Shown: in pieces, positions 32,925 to 40,340 of the stretch
Layout of the letters: each line of letters starts with the position of its first letter
Position numbering within the stretch: position 1 is the stretch's first letter
From: Candidatus Zixiibacteriota bacterium
GTDB taxonomy: Bacteria > Zixibacteria > MSB-5A5 > GN15 > FEB-12
Assembly (NCBI GenBank): GCA_029860345.1
Contig: JAOUBJ010000008.1
Location: forward strand, 1 to 64,000
Direction: 5' to 3'
DNA: 64,000 nucleotides
Position numbers and translations under genes: made by a program
Notes under the pieces: generated by a model
Databases searched by the model: none
What the model was told of the DNA's origin: nothing
What the model saw: only the letters and a program-made list of their open reading frames with translations

Positions 32925-35522
32925 CTACATAATAATCGCCAGCTTCCCCATCTGAACGGCGCCATCGGCACTCTCAACCGTCCAATAGTACAAACCCGAC
33001 ACGACCATCTGAGTGTTGCGTGTAATCAGGTTCCACTCCTCGTGAGTAGTACCGTCGTTGTGCGCAATCTCACGCACGAGGTCGCCATCGATCGTGAAAA
33101 CGCGGATAGTACAAATCGGTGGAACGTTGGCAAAGTGGATCGTGCGCGTTCGGTCGTGGGGGTGATCTGATTCCACCCTCCCCTCGTATCCGCGTCCCCG
33201 ATAGTCGCCATCAAGCAGATATGGGTTCGGATACACATACGCCTTAAGATTTTCGGATTGTATGTCGTTCCAGGAACTCTGAGCGTACACTTCCACAGCC
33301 CCAACCGTAACCGATGTTTCCAACGAGGCCAAACCGGACAGCGGCGAGCCATAATCAAAGGCGGTGACGTTGATCCAATATGACGCCGTCGGCAGCAGGT
33401 TCTCAATCTCAAAGACATACTCGAAGTACTTCAAACGACCGGCGGCTGTTAACTCATCCGACTGTGCCGAATCGGGGTTCAGGCTGGAGGGCGGTGGTTG
33501 CATCGGAAAGAGTTTACGGATGGGGGTGTCAACACCCAGGCGGCTCACGTTGTAGTCCTGCGGTTCGAAATAGAACACGGAGTCCGAAAACTCCGGATGC
33601 ACGTATGGTCGCGAGCGAGTGTAAGCCATAGGATCAAACAGAGTATCACCGCATGAGTCGGCATAGAGACAGCGAAGTTCGTCCAGCGAGAACGGAGTAT
33701 CCATCAGTCTGTACGCAGCCCGGGGGCGCACGGTGCGGTCGTAGAAAAACTTATTGTAATCCTCAATGTCGAACGATGCGATGATCTGATAACTGGGGGC
33801 GCGCTCATCACGTCCCAGATAGATACGGTATCCCTCGAAATCCAACTCGCGTGAAAAGGCGTCCCTGCTTGTTTCCGATCTGAGACCATTGAAGTGCACG
33901 GTTAAGGCACCTGGGCGCGTATCCACCCAAAACTCCGGCGCCGGTGGTGGCGCTGCACCGCGAAAGTCCGGCACGCCGTCGCCTTCATAGAAAATCGTAT
34001 CGCAGGCGGTGAAACTCCAGGTCGTGTCGACCTGAATCGGGTCCTCGTTTACCGTATCGAGCCTTATCGTGGAATCTTCGCAACAGATACGTATCTTCCC
34101 TGAGAAACCGTCGCCGTCGGTGTCCACCCCCGGGTTGTCATAGATCCACGACGCCCACATGGCGTTGAGAGCCAGGTCGGAAAAATCGAGATTCTGAATA
34201 TACAGATCAGGTCGATCCGGCAGGTTCTCCCTGTTGCCTACGTCTCGATGGAGATTCTCCCCGGCCAGATAGGCAAACGATATAGGTAACGTCTGCCCGG
34301 GGCGAATTTCGAAGGGTCCGAACGACAGCAGGTAGCGGGTGTCGAAACCGTCGGCAAAATCGGCTGCCTGTTCCGGATTGGGATGTAGCCAGAGCGTGTC
34401 ATTGGTCTGGATGGCTGCCGTGAAGACCTGGTTGTAATCGAACTCGCGGTTGCGCATTACGTAATACTTGTTCACATCCCCCTCAGGCGTTCCCAGGCCA
34501 CCGGTGCCGAAGTCGCGAAACGGTTCATCGAGACGACCGACATTTCCTTTTTCACGCGGGCCGAAGTCCAGGGCTGCATTCCCGTTGCCGATCCACCAGT
34601 TGAAACTGACGTCCAACTCCTCAGCCGGCGTTCTTACGATGCGCATTGCCACCACATCATCGGTTGGATGCTTGCCGCCATCGCTGTAGATCAAGTCGAG
34701 GTCACCGTCATCATCAGCCTGCCAGGCGATGTTCACCGTGTCCTCAAAGACACATGAGCCGTACTGGTTGGGATAGGTGTGCAAAAAGCCGCTGTGGTCA
34801 TCGGTGAAACCGGGCAGTAGCCCAAAGCAATCGAAGCATATCATACAGTCGTCGTAGATACCCATGTAGACATCACGCAATGTCCGGGTCCCTATGTTCT
34901 GAATCTGGTAATCAAAGAGAACGAAGTCCTCAGCGTAGGCATACGACCAGGCATAAGAGGACTGGGTCACTTCAATGTTCAGCGGTCGGTGCACTCGCCC
35001 GAAATAGTCATTTTGGATACCGTCGGTGAAAGTATCGGTGTAGACGGCAACAAAATCCTCCTCAGAGACGGCACCTTCAAAGTCCGGTCTGGATGGGTCT
35101 TTGATCGAACGATGCTTCATCCGGCCAAACGGCGCTTGATCGGGGAACATCTCATATAGTTGCTGCCAACCGTCGGCACCGACCGAGACAAGAGTGTCGC
35201 GCCCGACCACAGCTCCGATCCAAAAAGCGCCGCCGAACAGATAGTTGACCCGAGAACCCTTTGGATACTCGCATGAGAAACCGATTTCCTCACCGGTGTA
35301 CCAGTCAATGCTGGGCCCGGGCAGATATTCGCGGCCAAACGTCCCATTGTTGGCCACGGCCAGGGATATCTTACCTATCCGATGCGCCGCCAGTTGGTGT
35401 GCCGGCGCGGCCAATGCCAATGATCGTGGGAGATGGCGTCCACTGGGCGTGTCACTCACCGTTCGCGCGGTAGCGGTGGAGACCATCCCACAAATCAATA
35501 GATATAGAATCTGTCTGCACAT
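32925..35522 (-). CDS. Large secreted protein with FlgD/T9SS-like C-terminal domain (paralog A)
   Basis: The 865-residue protein starts with a signal peptide (MCRQILYLLICGMVSTATA; start ATG 35522, longer upstream frame ignored). The body has a beta-rich region with repeated W-S-Y-A-Y-A-E-D-F-V-L-F-type strands. A fibronectin-III-like part (FEGYRIYLGRDERAPSYQII) follows, and the end is YPNPY, ... TIRVFTIDGDLVREI ... VSGLYYWTVES ... GKLAIIM. That end matches the FlgD-like/type A sorting domain used for type IX secretion in the FCB group. It is a clear paralog of the protein at 40341 over its full length. Function is unknown; a surface or extracellular role is inferred. Confidence 0.85.
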   Translation of the reverse strand: MCRQILYLLICGMVSTATARTVSDTPSGRHLPRSLALAAPAHQLAAHRIGKISLAVANNGTFGREYLPGPSIDWYTGEEIGFSCEYPKGSRVNYLFGGAFWIGAVVGRDTLVSVGADGWQQLYEMFPDQAPFGRMKHRSIKDPSRPDFEGAVSEEDFVAVYTDTFTDGIQNDYFGRVHRPLNIEVTQSSYAWSYAYAEDFVLFDYQIQNIGTRTLRDVYMGIYDDCMICFDCFGLLPGFTDDHSGFLHTYPNQYGSCVFEDTVNIAWQADDDGDLDLIYSDGGKHPTDDVVAMRIVRTPAEELDVSFNWWIGNGNAALDFGPREKGNVGRLDEPFRDFGTGGLGTPEGDVNKYYVMRNREFDYNQVFTAAIQTNDTLWLHPNPEQAADFADGFDTRYLLSFGPFEIRPGQTLPISFAYLAGENLHRDVGNRENLPDRPDLYIQNLDFSDLALNAMWASWIYDNPGVDTDGDGFSGKIRICCEDSTIRLDTVNEDPIQVDTTWSFTACDTIFYEGDGVPDFRGAAPPPAPEFWVDTRPGALTVHFNGLRSETSRDAFSRELDFEGYRIYLGRDERAPSYQIIASFDIEDYNKFFYDRTVRPRAAYRLMDTPFSLDELRCLYADSCGDTLFDPMAYTRSRPYVHPEFSDSVFYFEPQDYNVSRLGVDTPIRKLFPMQPPPSSLNPDSAQSDELTAAGRLKYFEYVFEIENLLPTASYWINVTAFDYGSPLSGLASLETSVTVGAVEVYAQSSWNDIQSENLKAYVYPNPYLLDGDYRGRGYEGRVESDHPHDRTRTIHFANVPPICTIRVFTIDGDLVREIAHNDGTTHEEWNLITRNTQMVVSGLYYWTVESADGAVQMGKLAIIM

Positions 35523-35813
35523 CAGAGAACCATCAACTCTAAATGAAACTCTTCTTTCGCATGGCAATATAGCGATTGGGGAGCAACAAAGCTCTAATGA
35601 AATCCGGCCCTGCACCTTCAGAAAACGAGCAACCGGGGAACTATTGTTGGCGATTCCGGTTAATGGGTACGTATATCGAGTATATAAGCCCATTAACTAC
35701 TTCTAATTCTCAGGCGCAGCTGAGACAGAAGATGAATCAGTCGACCATCGAAATCGCGAAAAGATACGCAGTGCAATTCGAGGAACATATTACTTAACAG
35801 CAAGGAGTTCTAC
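35523..35813. other. Divergent promoter region between paralog A and the cupredoxin gene
   Basis: This 291-bp stretch is free of the hairpin repeats that fill most other gaps. It must hold the promoters of both flanking genes. aaggag (about 35801-35807) is the ribosome site of the cupredoxin gene. No -35/-10 pair is convincing by eye. Confidence 0.5.
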
Positions 35814-36254
35814 ATGCTCAGACTCTCGACAAAAACACTGGCTACCACCGCCGTTGTCCTAATGGCGGCAGTCTTAATGGCGCCAACATCGCAGGCCGCC
35901 ACGGTCGATGTGGACATTTCAGGGTTCACATTCGTGCCTGACACACTGGTAATCACAGCAGGTGATGAGGTCAAATGGACAAACCAGGACGTAGCACCCC
36001 ACACTAGTACTTCTGACGCCCCTTTGTGGGATTCGGGTACATTAAATCAGGGACAATTCTGGTCACGCACATTCAACACACCGGGTTCCTATCCGTATCA
36101 CTGTGCGATACACCCTTCGATGCAGGCCGTGATAATTGTCGAGGCGGCGCCCGTGCCGGGCCTGTCGGCATACGGCACCGCCCTGCTCATACTGCTGTTG
36201 GTGATAGCGGCGTACTTTGTCTATCGGCGCAAGCAAAGCGCCATACCTGCCTGA
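35814..36254 (+). CDS. Cupredoxin-domain protein with C-terminal membrane anchor
   Basis: A 146-residue protein. A signal peptide (about 1-24) is followed by a plastocyanin/azurin-like domain: DISGFTFVPDTLVITAGDEV, K-W-T-N-Q-D-V-A-P-H-T-S (first His ligand) and GSYPYHCAIHPSMQ (Cys, His and Met ligands). This is a complete type 1 copper site. The C-terminus VPGLSAYGTALLILLLVIAA + YFVYRRKQ is a hydrophobic anchor ending in basic residues that recalls IPTL-CTERM-type sorting tails. It is probably an electron carrier at the envelope. It has a good ribosome site and is followed by an intrinsic terminator. Confidence 0.92.
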   Translation: MLRLSTKTLATTAVVLMAAVLMAPTSQAATVDVDISGFTFVPDTLVITAGDEVKWTNQDVAPHTSTSDAPLWDSGTLNQGQFWSRTFNTPGSYPYHCAIHPSMQAVIIVEAAPVPGLSAYGTALLILLLVIAAYFVYRRKQSAIPA

Positions 36255-36285
36255 GACTGACCCTGTATTAACAGCGACAGTAAGA

Positions 36286-36324
36286 AAGCCGATCCGCTCT
36301 TCAGCGGGTCGGCTTCTGTTTTTC
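36286..36324 (+). terminator. Rho-independent terminator after the cupredoxin gene
   Basis: A 13-bp stem (aagccgatccgct / agcgggtcggctt, one G-T pair, 4-base loop) is followed by ctgttttt. It lies about 30 bp after the stop codon. Confidence 0.85.
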
Positions 36325-36340
36325 CCTCGACCTCGCCGGC

Positions 36341-38209
36341 TCAGTTGTACAAGTCGGCCAGCGTCAGAGTAAGTTTCTTTTTCTCGTCGCCGCGACTGAT
36401 GGCCACCGACAAGCTCGTGCCCGCCTGCTGCCGCAACAGCTTCTTGACACCCAGGACGCCACCGACTCCGGCCATATCAACATCGTCCACGGCCAACAGG
36501 ACATCGCCGACATTGAATCCCGCCTGAGCAGCCGGTGTGTTGTCGGCCACGAAGATTATTCTGACCTGGTTGGACTCACTGTTTTCCAGTTGCATTCCGC
36601 TATTGTCACGGGGGAAAACGTGCGCGAAGTTGTCACCTTTTTCAACTATCACCTGCTCACGCTTGTAGTCGAGATACAGGACAAAGTGACGCAGCAGCGT
36701 GTTACCGATATTGCCGGTTAGGTCGGTGTGGCCAAAGCCGCCCTGCCCCTTCACCAAGGGCGTCCCCACTATGGGATTAGCAATTGTGTGACCGGCGAAC
36801 TCGATAGTTTCAAATTGCAGGCTGCGTTTTGGTTGGGAACCACCGGCGCCGTGGCCGAGGCCGTCGACTCCCGACATTGTGAGTATGCCGTTCTGCTCTG
36901 CGTAGGGATAGTGGAAACTCATGCCGCCGGCGCCAAGGTCGAGCATCCACTTGCCGCCGTGCTTACCGTCGACTGACACCGGCAGTTCGAAGAAATTGGA
37001 TTGTGAAATAGGCGATTCGAGGATGGTACCGTCACCATGATAAGTGAAGCTGTCCGGATGATAAAATGACAGTGTCTCATTGGCATAGTCGACTCTGGTC
37101 ACCAAGCGCGAAAGGAAATCGTAGCCGAGAATGCCGACAACTTCCATGCCCAACCAACGATCGAACAAACTCGCGACCTCGATCGAAGCCGCCCGCTGTT
37201 CGTCGAATTCAAGCCCGGCCAATTCAAACGGTGGCAGCCTGGTGAACGAAACATCGACCAGGTTGCCCGCCCCTTGTCCTTTGATCTGTCCTTCCAGGGT
37301 GAGCCCCAGCTCCAACGCATAGGCTTTATCAATGACGGTCACACTGGCACCGGTATCCAGTACCCACAGTCGTTTCTTGCCGCCAATCGTGACCGGCAGG
37401 TAGATATGGTTCTCGATGAACTCAAATGGAATGCTCAAGGCATCACGGCCGTTAGTGAAACGGAAGTCCTCGACATCGGAGACGGGTGGCTCAAAAATCG
37501 ACGCCTCAACCGGCAGGTTGATTTCCAACTTTGTGACGATAACGATTTGTTTCATGCCGTCGGGCAGTGTGATCGACTCTTGCTTGAACGAGTTTATTAT
37601 GCCGTCGACCTCGCGGTAATCCAGAAACCAGGTGTGGCTCTCACCCTGCGGTGAAACGGCGACAGTCTTCAGCAGCATGAAAGTGGTTTTATCGTAATGC
37701 TGCCTGGACACATCTTCGTTAAGACTATTGGTGATTTGCACAACGTAGCAATCGACACCGGCCGCTGTGTCGGAACCTTCCAGCGTTACCTTGAATGTCT
37801 GCGAATTGGGTTCGAGTTGATCAAATTCAGCCATTAGGGCCTGCAGTTTTCTCTGCTTCTCGGTATCCTCATCGCGCCTGATTTGCAGCTTGCCGTTCGA
37901 GTCGACATTCCATGCATACTCACCGTTGTCGCCACTCTTTTGAGTAAGAACCTTCAGGTCAACATCCTGACGACTGCGGATCGGCGGTGCAGACCACTGA
38001 TGGAGTGTTCCCTTGAGCCCGGTACCCACGAGATCGATAGTCGCCTCCATGTACGAGCTTTTCTGGGCCTTTAGTTTCTCCAGACCTCCCATTGCCTCAT
38101 AGTGACGATTGAGAATCTCATAGGGATCGGAGAGCTGGCCTTGCACCGTCGGGACCGACAGAGCGAATGCTACCAAAACCGACAATGACATTGCAAGTGA
38201 GCGATTCAT
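36341..38209 (-). CDS. Secreted aspartyl protease-like protein with PDZ domain
   Basis: A 622-residue protein with signal peptide (MNRSLAMSLSVLVAFALS). The start is ATG 38209, because gaggaagg lies 7 bp upstream; an ATG 24 bases earlier lacks one. Residues about 30-250 look like a LolA/outer-membrane-lipoprotein-carrier-type fold. Two retropepsin-like repeats follow. The first is intact (LWVLDTGASVTVID). The second has DLGAGGMS in place of D-T-G. A PDZ domain closes the protein (about 540-622: PAAQAGFNVGDVLLAVDDVD). The odd second active site suggests either a single-site enzyme or a non-proteolytic role. It is likely periplasmic. Confidence 0.86.
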   Translation of the reverse strand: MNRSLAMSLSVLVAFALSVPTVQGQLSDPYEILNRHYEAMGGLEKLKAQKSSYMEATIDLVGTGLKGTLHQWSAPPIRSRQDVDLKVLTQKSGDNGEYAWNVDSNGKLQIRRDEDTEKQRKLQALMAEFDQLEPNSQTFKVTLEGSDTAAGVDCYVVQITNSLNEDVSRQHYDKTTFMLLKTVAVSPQGESHTWFLDYREVDGIINSFKQESITLPDGMKQIVIVTKLEINLPVEASIFEPPVSDVEDFRFTNGRDALSIPFEFIENHIYLPVTIGGKKRLWVLDTGASVTVIDKAYALELGLTLEGQIKGQGAGNLVDVSFTRLPPFELAGLEFDEQRAASIEVASLFDRWLGMEVVGILGYDFLSRLVTRVDYANETLSFYHPDSFTYHGDGTILESPISQSNFFELPVSVDGKHGGKWMLDLGAGGMSFHYPYAEQNGILTMSGVDGLGHGAGGSQPKRSLQFETIEFAGHTIANPIVGTPLVKGQGGFGHTDLTGNIGNTLLRHFVLYLDYKREQVIVEKGDNFAHVFPRDNSGMQLENSESNQVRIIFVADNTPAAQAGFNVGDVLLAVDDVDMAGVGGVLGVKKLLRQQAGTSLSVAISRGDEKKKLTLTLADLYN

Positions 38210-38355
38210 GAAAAACCTTCCTCTGTTATTCATAGTTTATGAGAGTGACTACGAGACATCCACCGCCGGGTTGCGATGGATTGTCAGCTTCGAGACTCGA
38301 AAATGCGAGCCGACACCGATCATTCACGATGGATCAGCGCCACGAGAATTCTCAC

Positions 38356-39000
38356 TCATGGCATATCGTAGCTCAGCAGTTCCCACCGCTGAATCCGTTT
38401 GGACGGCTGCGCCATTGATTGCTCAAATTCAAACCTATACCACACGATGCCGACATTCGGGACCAGCCAGACATCTGTTTGTTCACTTTCTTCCAGGCCC
38501 GCCCAGCGTCGCTCAATCCAAAAGGTGTTCGGGTAACTGTGACCCCGCACCGATACATTGACCGGTCCGGAAACAGTGGTGGTGTCGGTAAGGCTGTCAC
38601 CTGAGACCCAGGTGAGGCTGGTGTCTATCGGCCATAGGATGGACACCATTGTTCCAAACAGGGATTCGATGTCCCACTCAAGCTTTATAGTGTCCACGGC
38701 CATGGCAACAATGTGAGTGTCCGGCACGGCCTGGTGACCATAGCGAAAAACCCAGATCGTGGCGGAATCACCGGTAGCCAGTAAGGTATCACCAACCACA
38801 ACGACATCAACCGAGTCTGAGACAACCGTAGTATCGATTCCGTTTATCTCGGTCTTCTCGTAGTCATAGGTCCAAATGGTGCCGACCCGGTGTGGAAATG
38901 TGACTGTCGGCTGGCCGTTGCCGGTGGACACACCGTCATCCCCGCAACCTGCAAGGGCCATTAGCATAACGGTGACTATCAGTAAGCACATGTTCTTCAT
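38356..39000 (-). CDS. Lipoprotein of unknown function
   Basis: A 214-residue protein starting at ATG 39000 with a lipoprotein signal (CLLIVTVMLMALAGCGDDG; lipobox ALAGC). The mature part is beta-rich (TIWTYDYEKTEINGIDTTVV, DTLLATGDSATIWVFRYGHQ, YPNTFWIERRWAGLE), similar to small extracellular lipoproteins that report as hypothetical in FCB genomes. The start has a ggatcc-containing leader with aggat as a weak ribosome site. Function is unknown. Confidence 0.75.
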   Translation of the reverse strand: MKNMCLLIVTVMLMALAGCGDDGVSTGNGQPTVTFPHRVGTIWTYDYEKTEINGIDTTVVSDSVDVVVVGDTLLATGDSATIWVFRYGHQAVPDTHIVAMAVDTIKLEWDIESLFGTMVSILWPIDTSLTWVSGDSLTDTTTVSGPVNVSVRGHSYPNTFWIERRWAGLEESEQTDVWLVPNVGIVWYRFEFEQSMAQPSKRIQRWELLSYDMP

Positions 39001-39163
39001 CACTGGATCCTCCGTGTTGTCTGATCTCAAGACTCTGTGTCCTCGCCGGAGCACCTCCCCGGGCTACAGGACTACAATACGGTTTTCGCCCAGCTAAGTC
39101 AAAAGAATCTCAGGTAAAACAAACCGGTTCCTCCCTGGTCCCACGCGGGACCAAGACCCGGCA

Positions 39164-39320
39164 GGCAAGTTCCTCCGGTTCCTGCGTTCGCCGAAGGGGA
39201 GCGTGTGAACCGGAGGTCTCAAAGGCTGCTCTTAGACAACGCTTTAGTGATAATCGCAGGGTCACAACCACGCCTAGGGCGTGGTCAGGAACCTGCGAAA
39301 CCACATTATCACACAGCCTG
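39164..39320. repeat. Direct repeat of about 157 bp, copy 1
   Basis: It begins caagttcctccggttcctgcg and ends cacagcctg. Copy 2 is at 40093-40247 with about ten differences. It contains the long hairpin cctccggttc...gaaccggagg and a second hairpin, caccacgcctagggcgtgg-like. No frame through it is conserved between copies. Confidence 0.9.
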
Positions 39321-39335
39321 GGGTCGAGGGGTGTA

Positions 39336-39608
39336 TCAGAACAGGTACGTTGCAGGATGTGTCGAGATTGTTGAATCAGCCTCTGTCTTTATGCAGAACG
39401 CATAGGTCGGTCTGATCAAAGCCAGGAATAATATCCCGAACAGCCACCAGATGTTCACCGTTACAAGCAGTGAAACCAGGTTCACGGCAATCAGGGCGAA
39501 CAGCATGGCGGCTACCTGAATCAGCTTCAGGTCGAGGATGCTGAGCTTTTTCAGACGACCGTTGAAGTACTGAACCATCCGCATCACCATCACATCCCAG
39601 GGAAGCAT
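39336..39608 (-). CDS. Small two-helix membrane protein
   Basis: A 90-residue protein with two adjacent hydrophobic segments (about residues 28-47 and 50-68: VAAMLFALIAVNLVSLLVTV and WWLFGILFLALI). It has a basic/hydrophobic N-terminus. It is 33 bp downstream of the winged-helix gene on the same strand, so they are probably co-transcribed. I do not recognise a family. The exact start is uncertain, because several ATG codons cluster at the 5' end (39608, 39587, 39581). Confidence 0.6.
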   Translation of the reverse strand: MLPWDVMVMRMVQYFNGRLKKLSILDLKLIQVAAMLFALIAVNLVSLLVTVNIWWLFGILFLALIRPTYAFCIKTEADSTISTHPATYLF

Positions 39609-39640
39609 GTTGATTTGCGCAGATTATTCAGTAGTGAGAA

Positions 39641-39838
39641 TCAGGGTAGTGACACGTATGTCCCGTTGCCCTTACATGAATACTTGATCTTGCCCTCACG
39701 GGCCAGCCAGCCCAGAGCCTGATAGGTGATCACCAGTTTCTCGCTAACGATATTGGGAACGCGAGAGATGCTCACTTCGCCTCGTTCGGCCAGAGCTTCC
39801 CAGATCTTGCCGGCGGTTTCTCCGACTTTTGTTTGCAT
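39641..39838 (-). CDS. DUF2582-type winged-helix protein
   Basis: The 65-residue product (MQTKVGETAGKIWEALAERG..., later LVITYQALGWLAREGKI) matches the small DUF2582 winged helix-turn-helix family. The ATG at 39838 has a strong aaggaggg ribosome site, so the longer upstream frame, which runs through the 155-bp repeat, is rejected. DNA binding is expected from the fold. Targets are unknown; the neighbouring membrane gene is a candidate partner. Confidence 0.85.
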   Translation of the reverse strand: MQTKVGETAGKIWEALAERGEVSISRVPNIVSEKLVITYQALGWLAREGKIKYSCKGNGTYVSLP

Positions 39839-40340
39839 ATCTCCCTCCTTGCCAGAGAGTTCTTTATTCTCTTGTGCTACTTCGAACCACGACACGATTG
39901 TCTTTATTATGTCGGTTGGTACTGCAGATTTCATAAGTATGAATAGCGCCCGAGGCCTTGCCGGGTGGCACCCATCAAACGGGTCTCGCGCGTTTCTGGG
40001 TGGCATCCTCAAAGTCGCTTTGGGGGTGGTTCTTACTCGGATGGATTCCCGCTCCACACAAGGTTTGCGATAGCCACCCGAGGCGGCAGATGCAAGTTCC
40101 TCCGGTTCCTGCGTTCGCCGAAAGGGAGCGTGTGAACCGGAGGTTTCAAAGGCTGCTCTTACACAACGCATTAGTGATAATCGCAGGGTCACAACCACGC
40201 CTAGGGCGTGGTCAGGACCCTGCGAAACCACATTGTGACACAGCCTGTAGGTTTGAGCCGGACACCCGAGGCGGCAGATGTGGACATTTGCCGGGCACGA
40301 AACTTGACGTAACGGGACCAATAAAGCCGGGTTTTACAAA
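39839..40340. repeat. Repeat-bearing spacer
   Basis: It contains the second 155-bp direct repeat. On either side are short identical strings (cccgaggcggcagatg at about 40077-40092 and 40264-40279) that bracket it as if it had been duplicated or inserted. A promoter for the winged-helix gene is expected at the left edge. No gene is seen. Confidence 0.6.
40093..40247. repeat. Direct repeat of about 155 bp, copy 2
   Basis: Same orientation and hairpins as copy 1 (39164-39320). It is flanked by cccgaggcggcagatg on both sides. Confidence 0.9.

Noticed and set aside
39839-40321. N-terminal extension of the winged-helix gene to 226 residues
   Set aside because: The extension lies in the 155-bp repeat; the strong ribosome site at 39842-39849 fixes the start at 39838.
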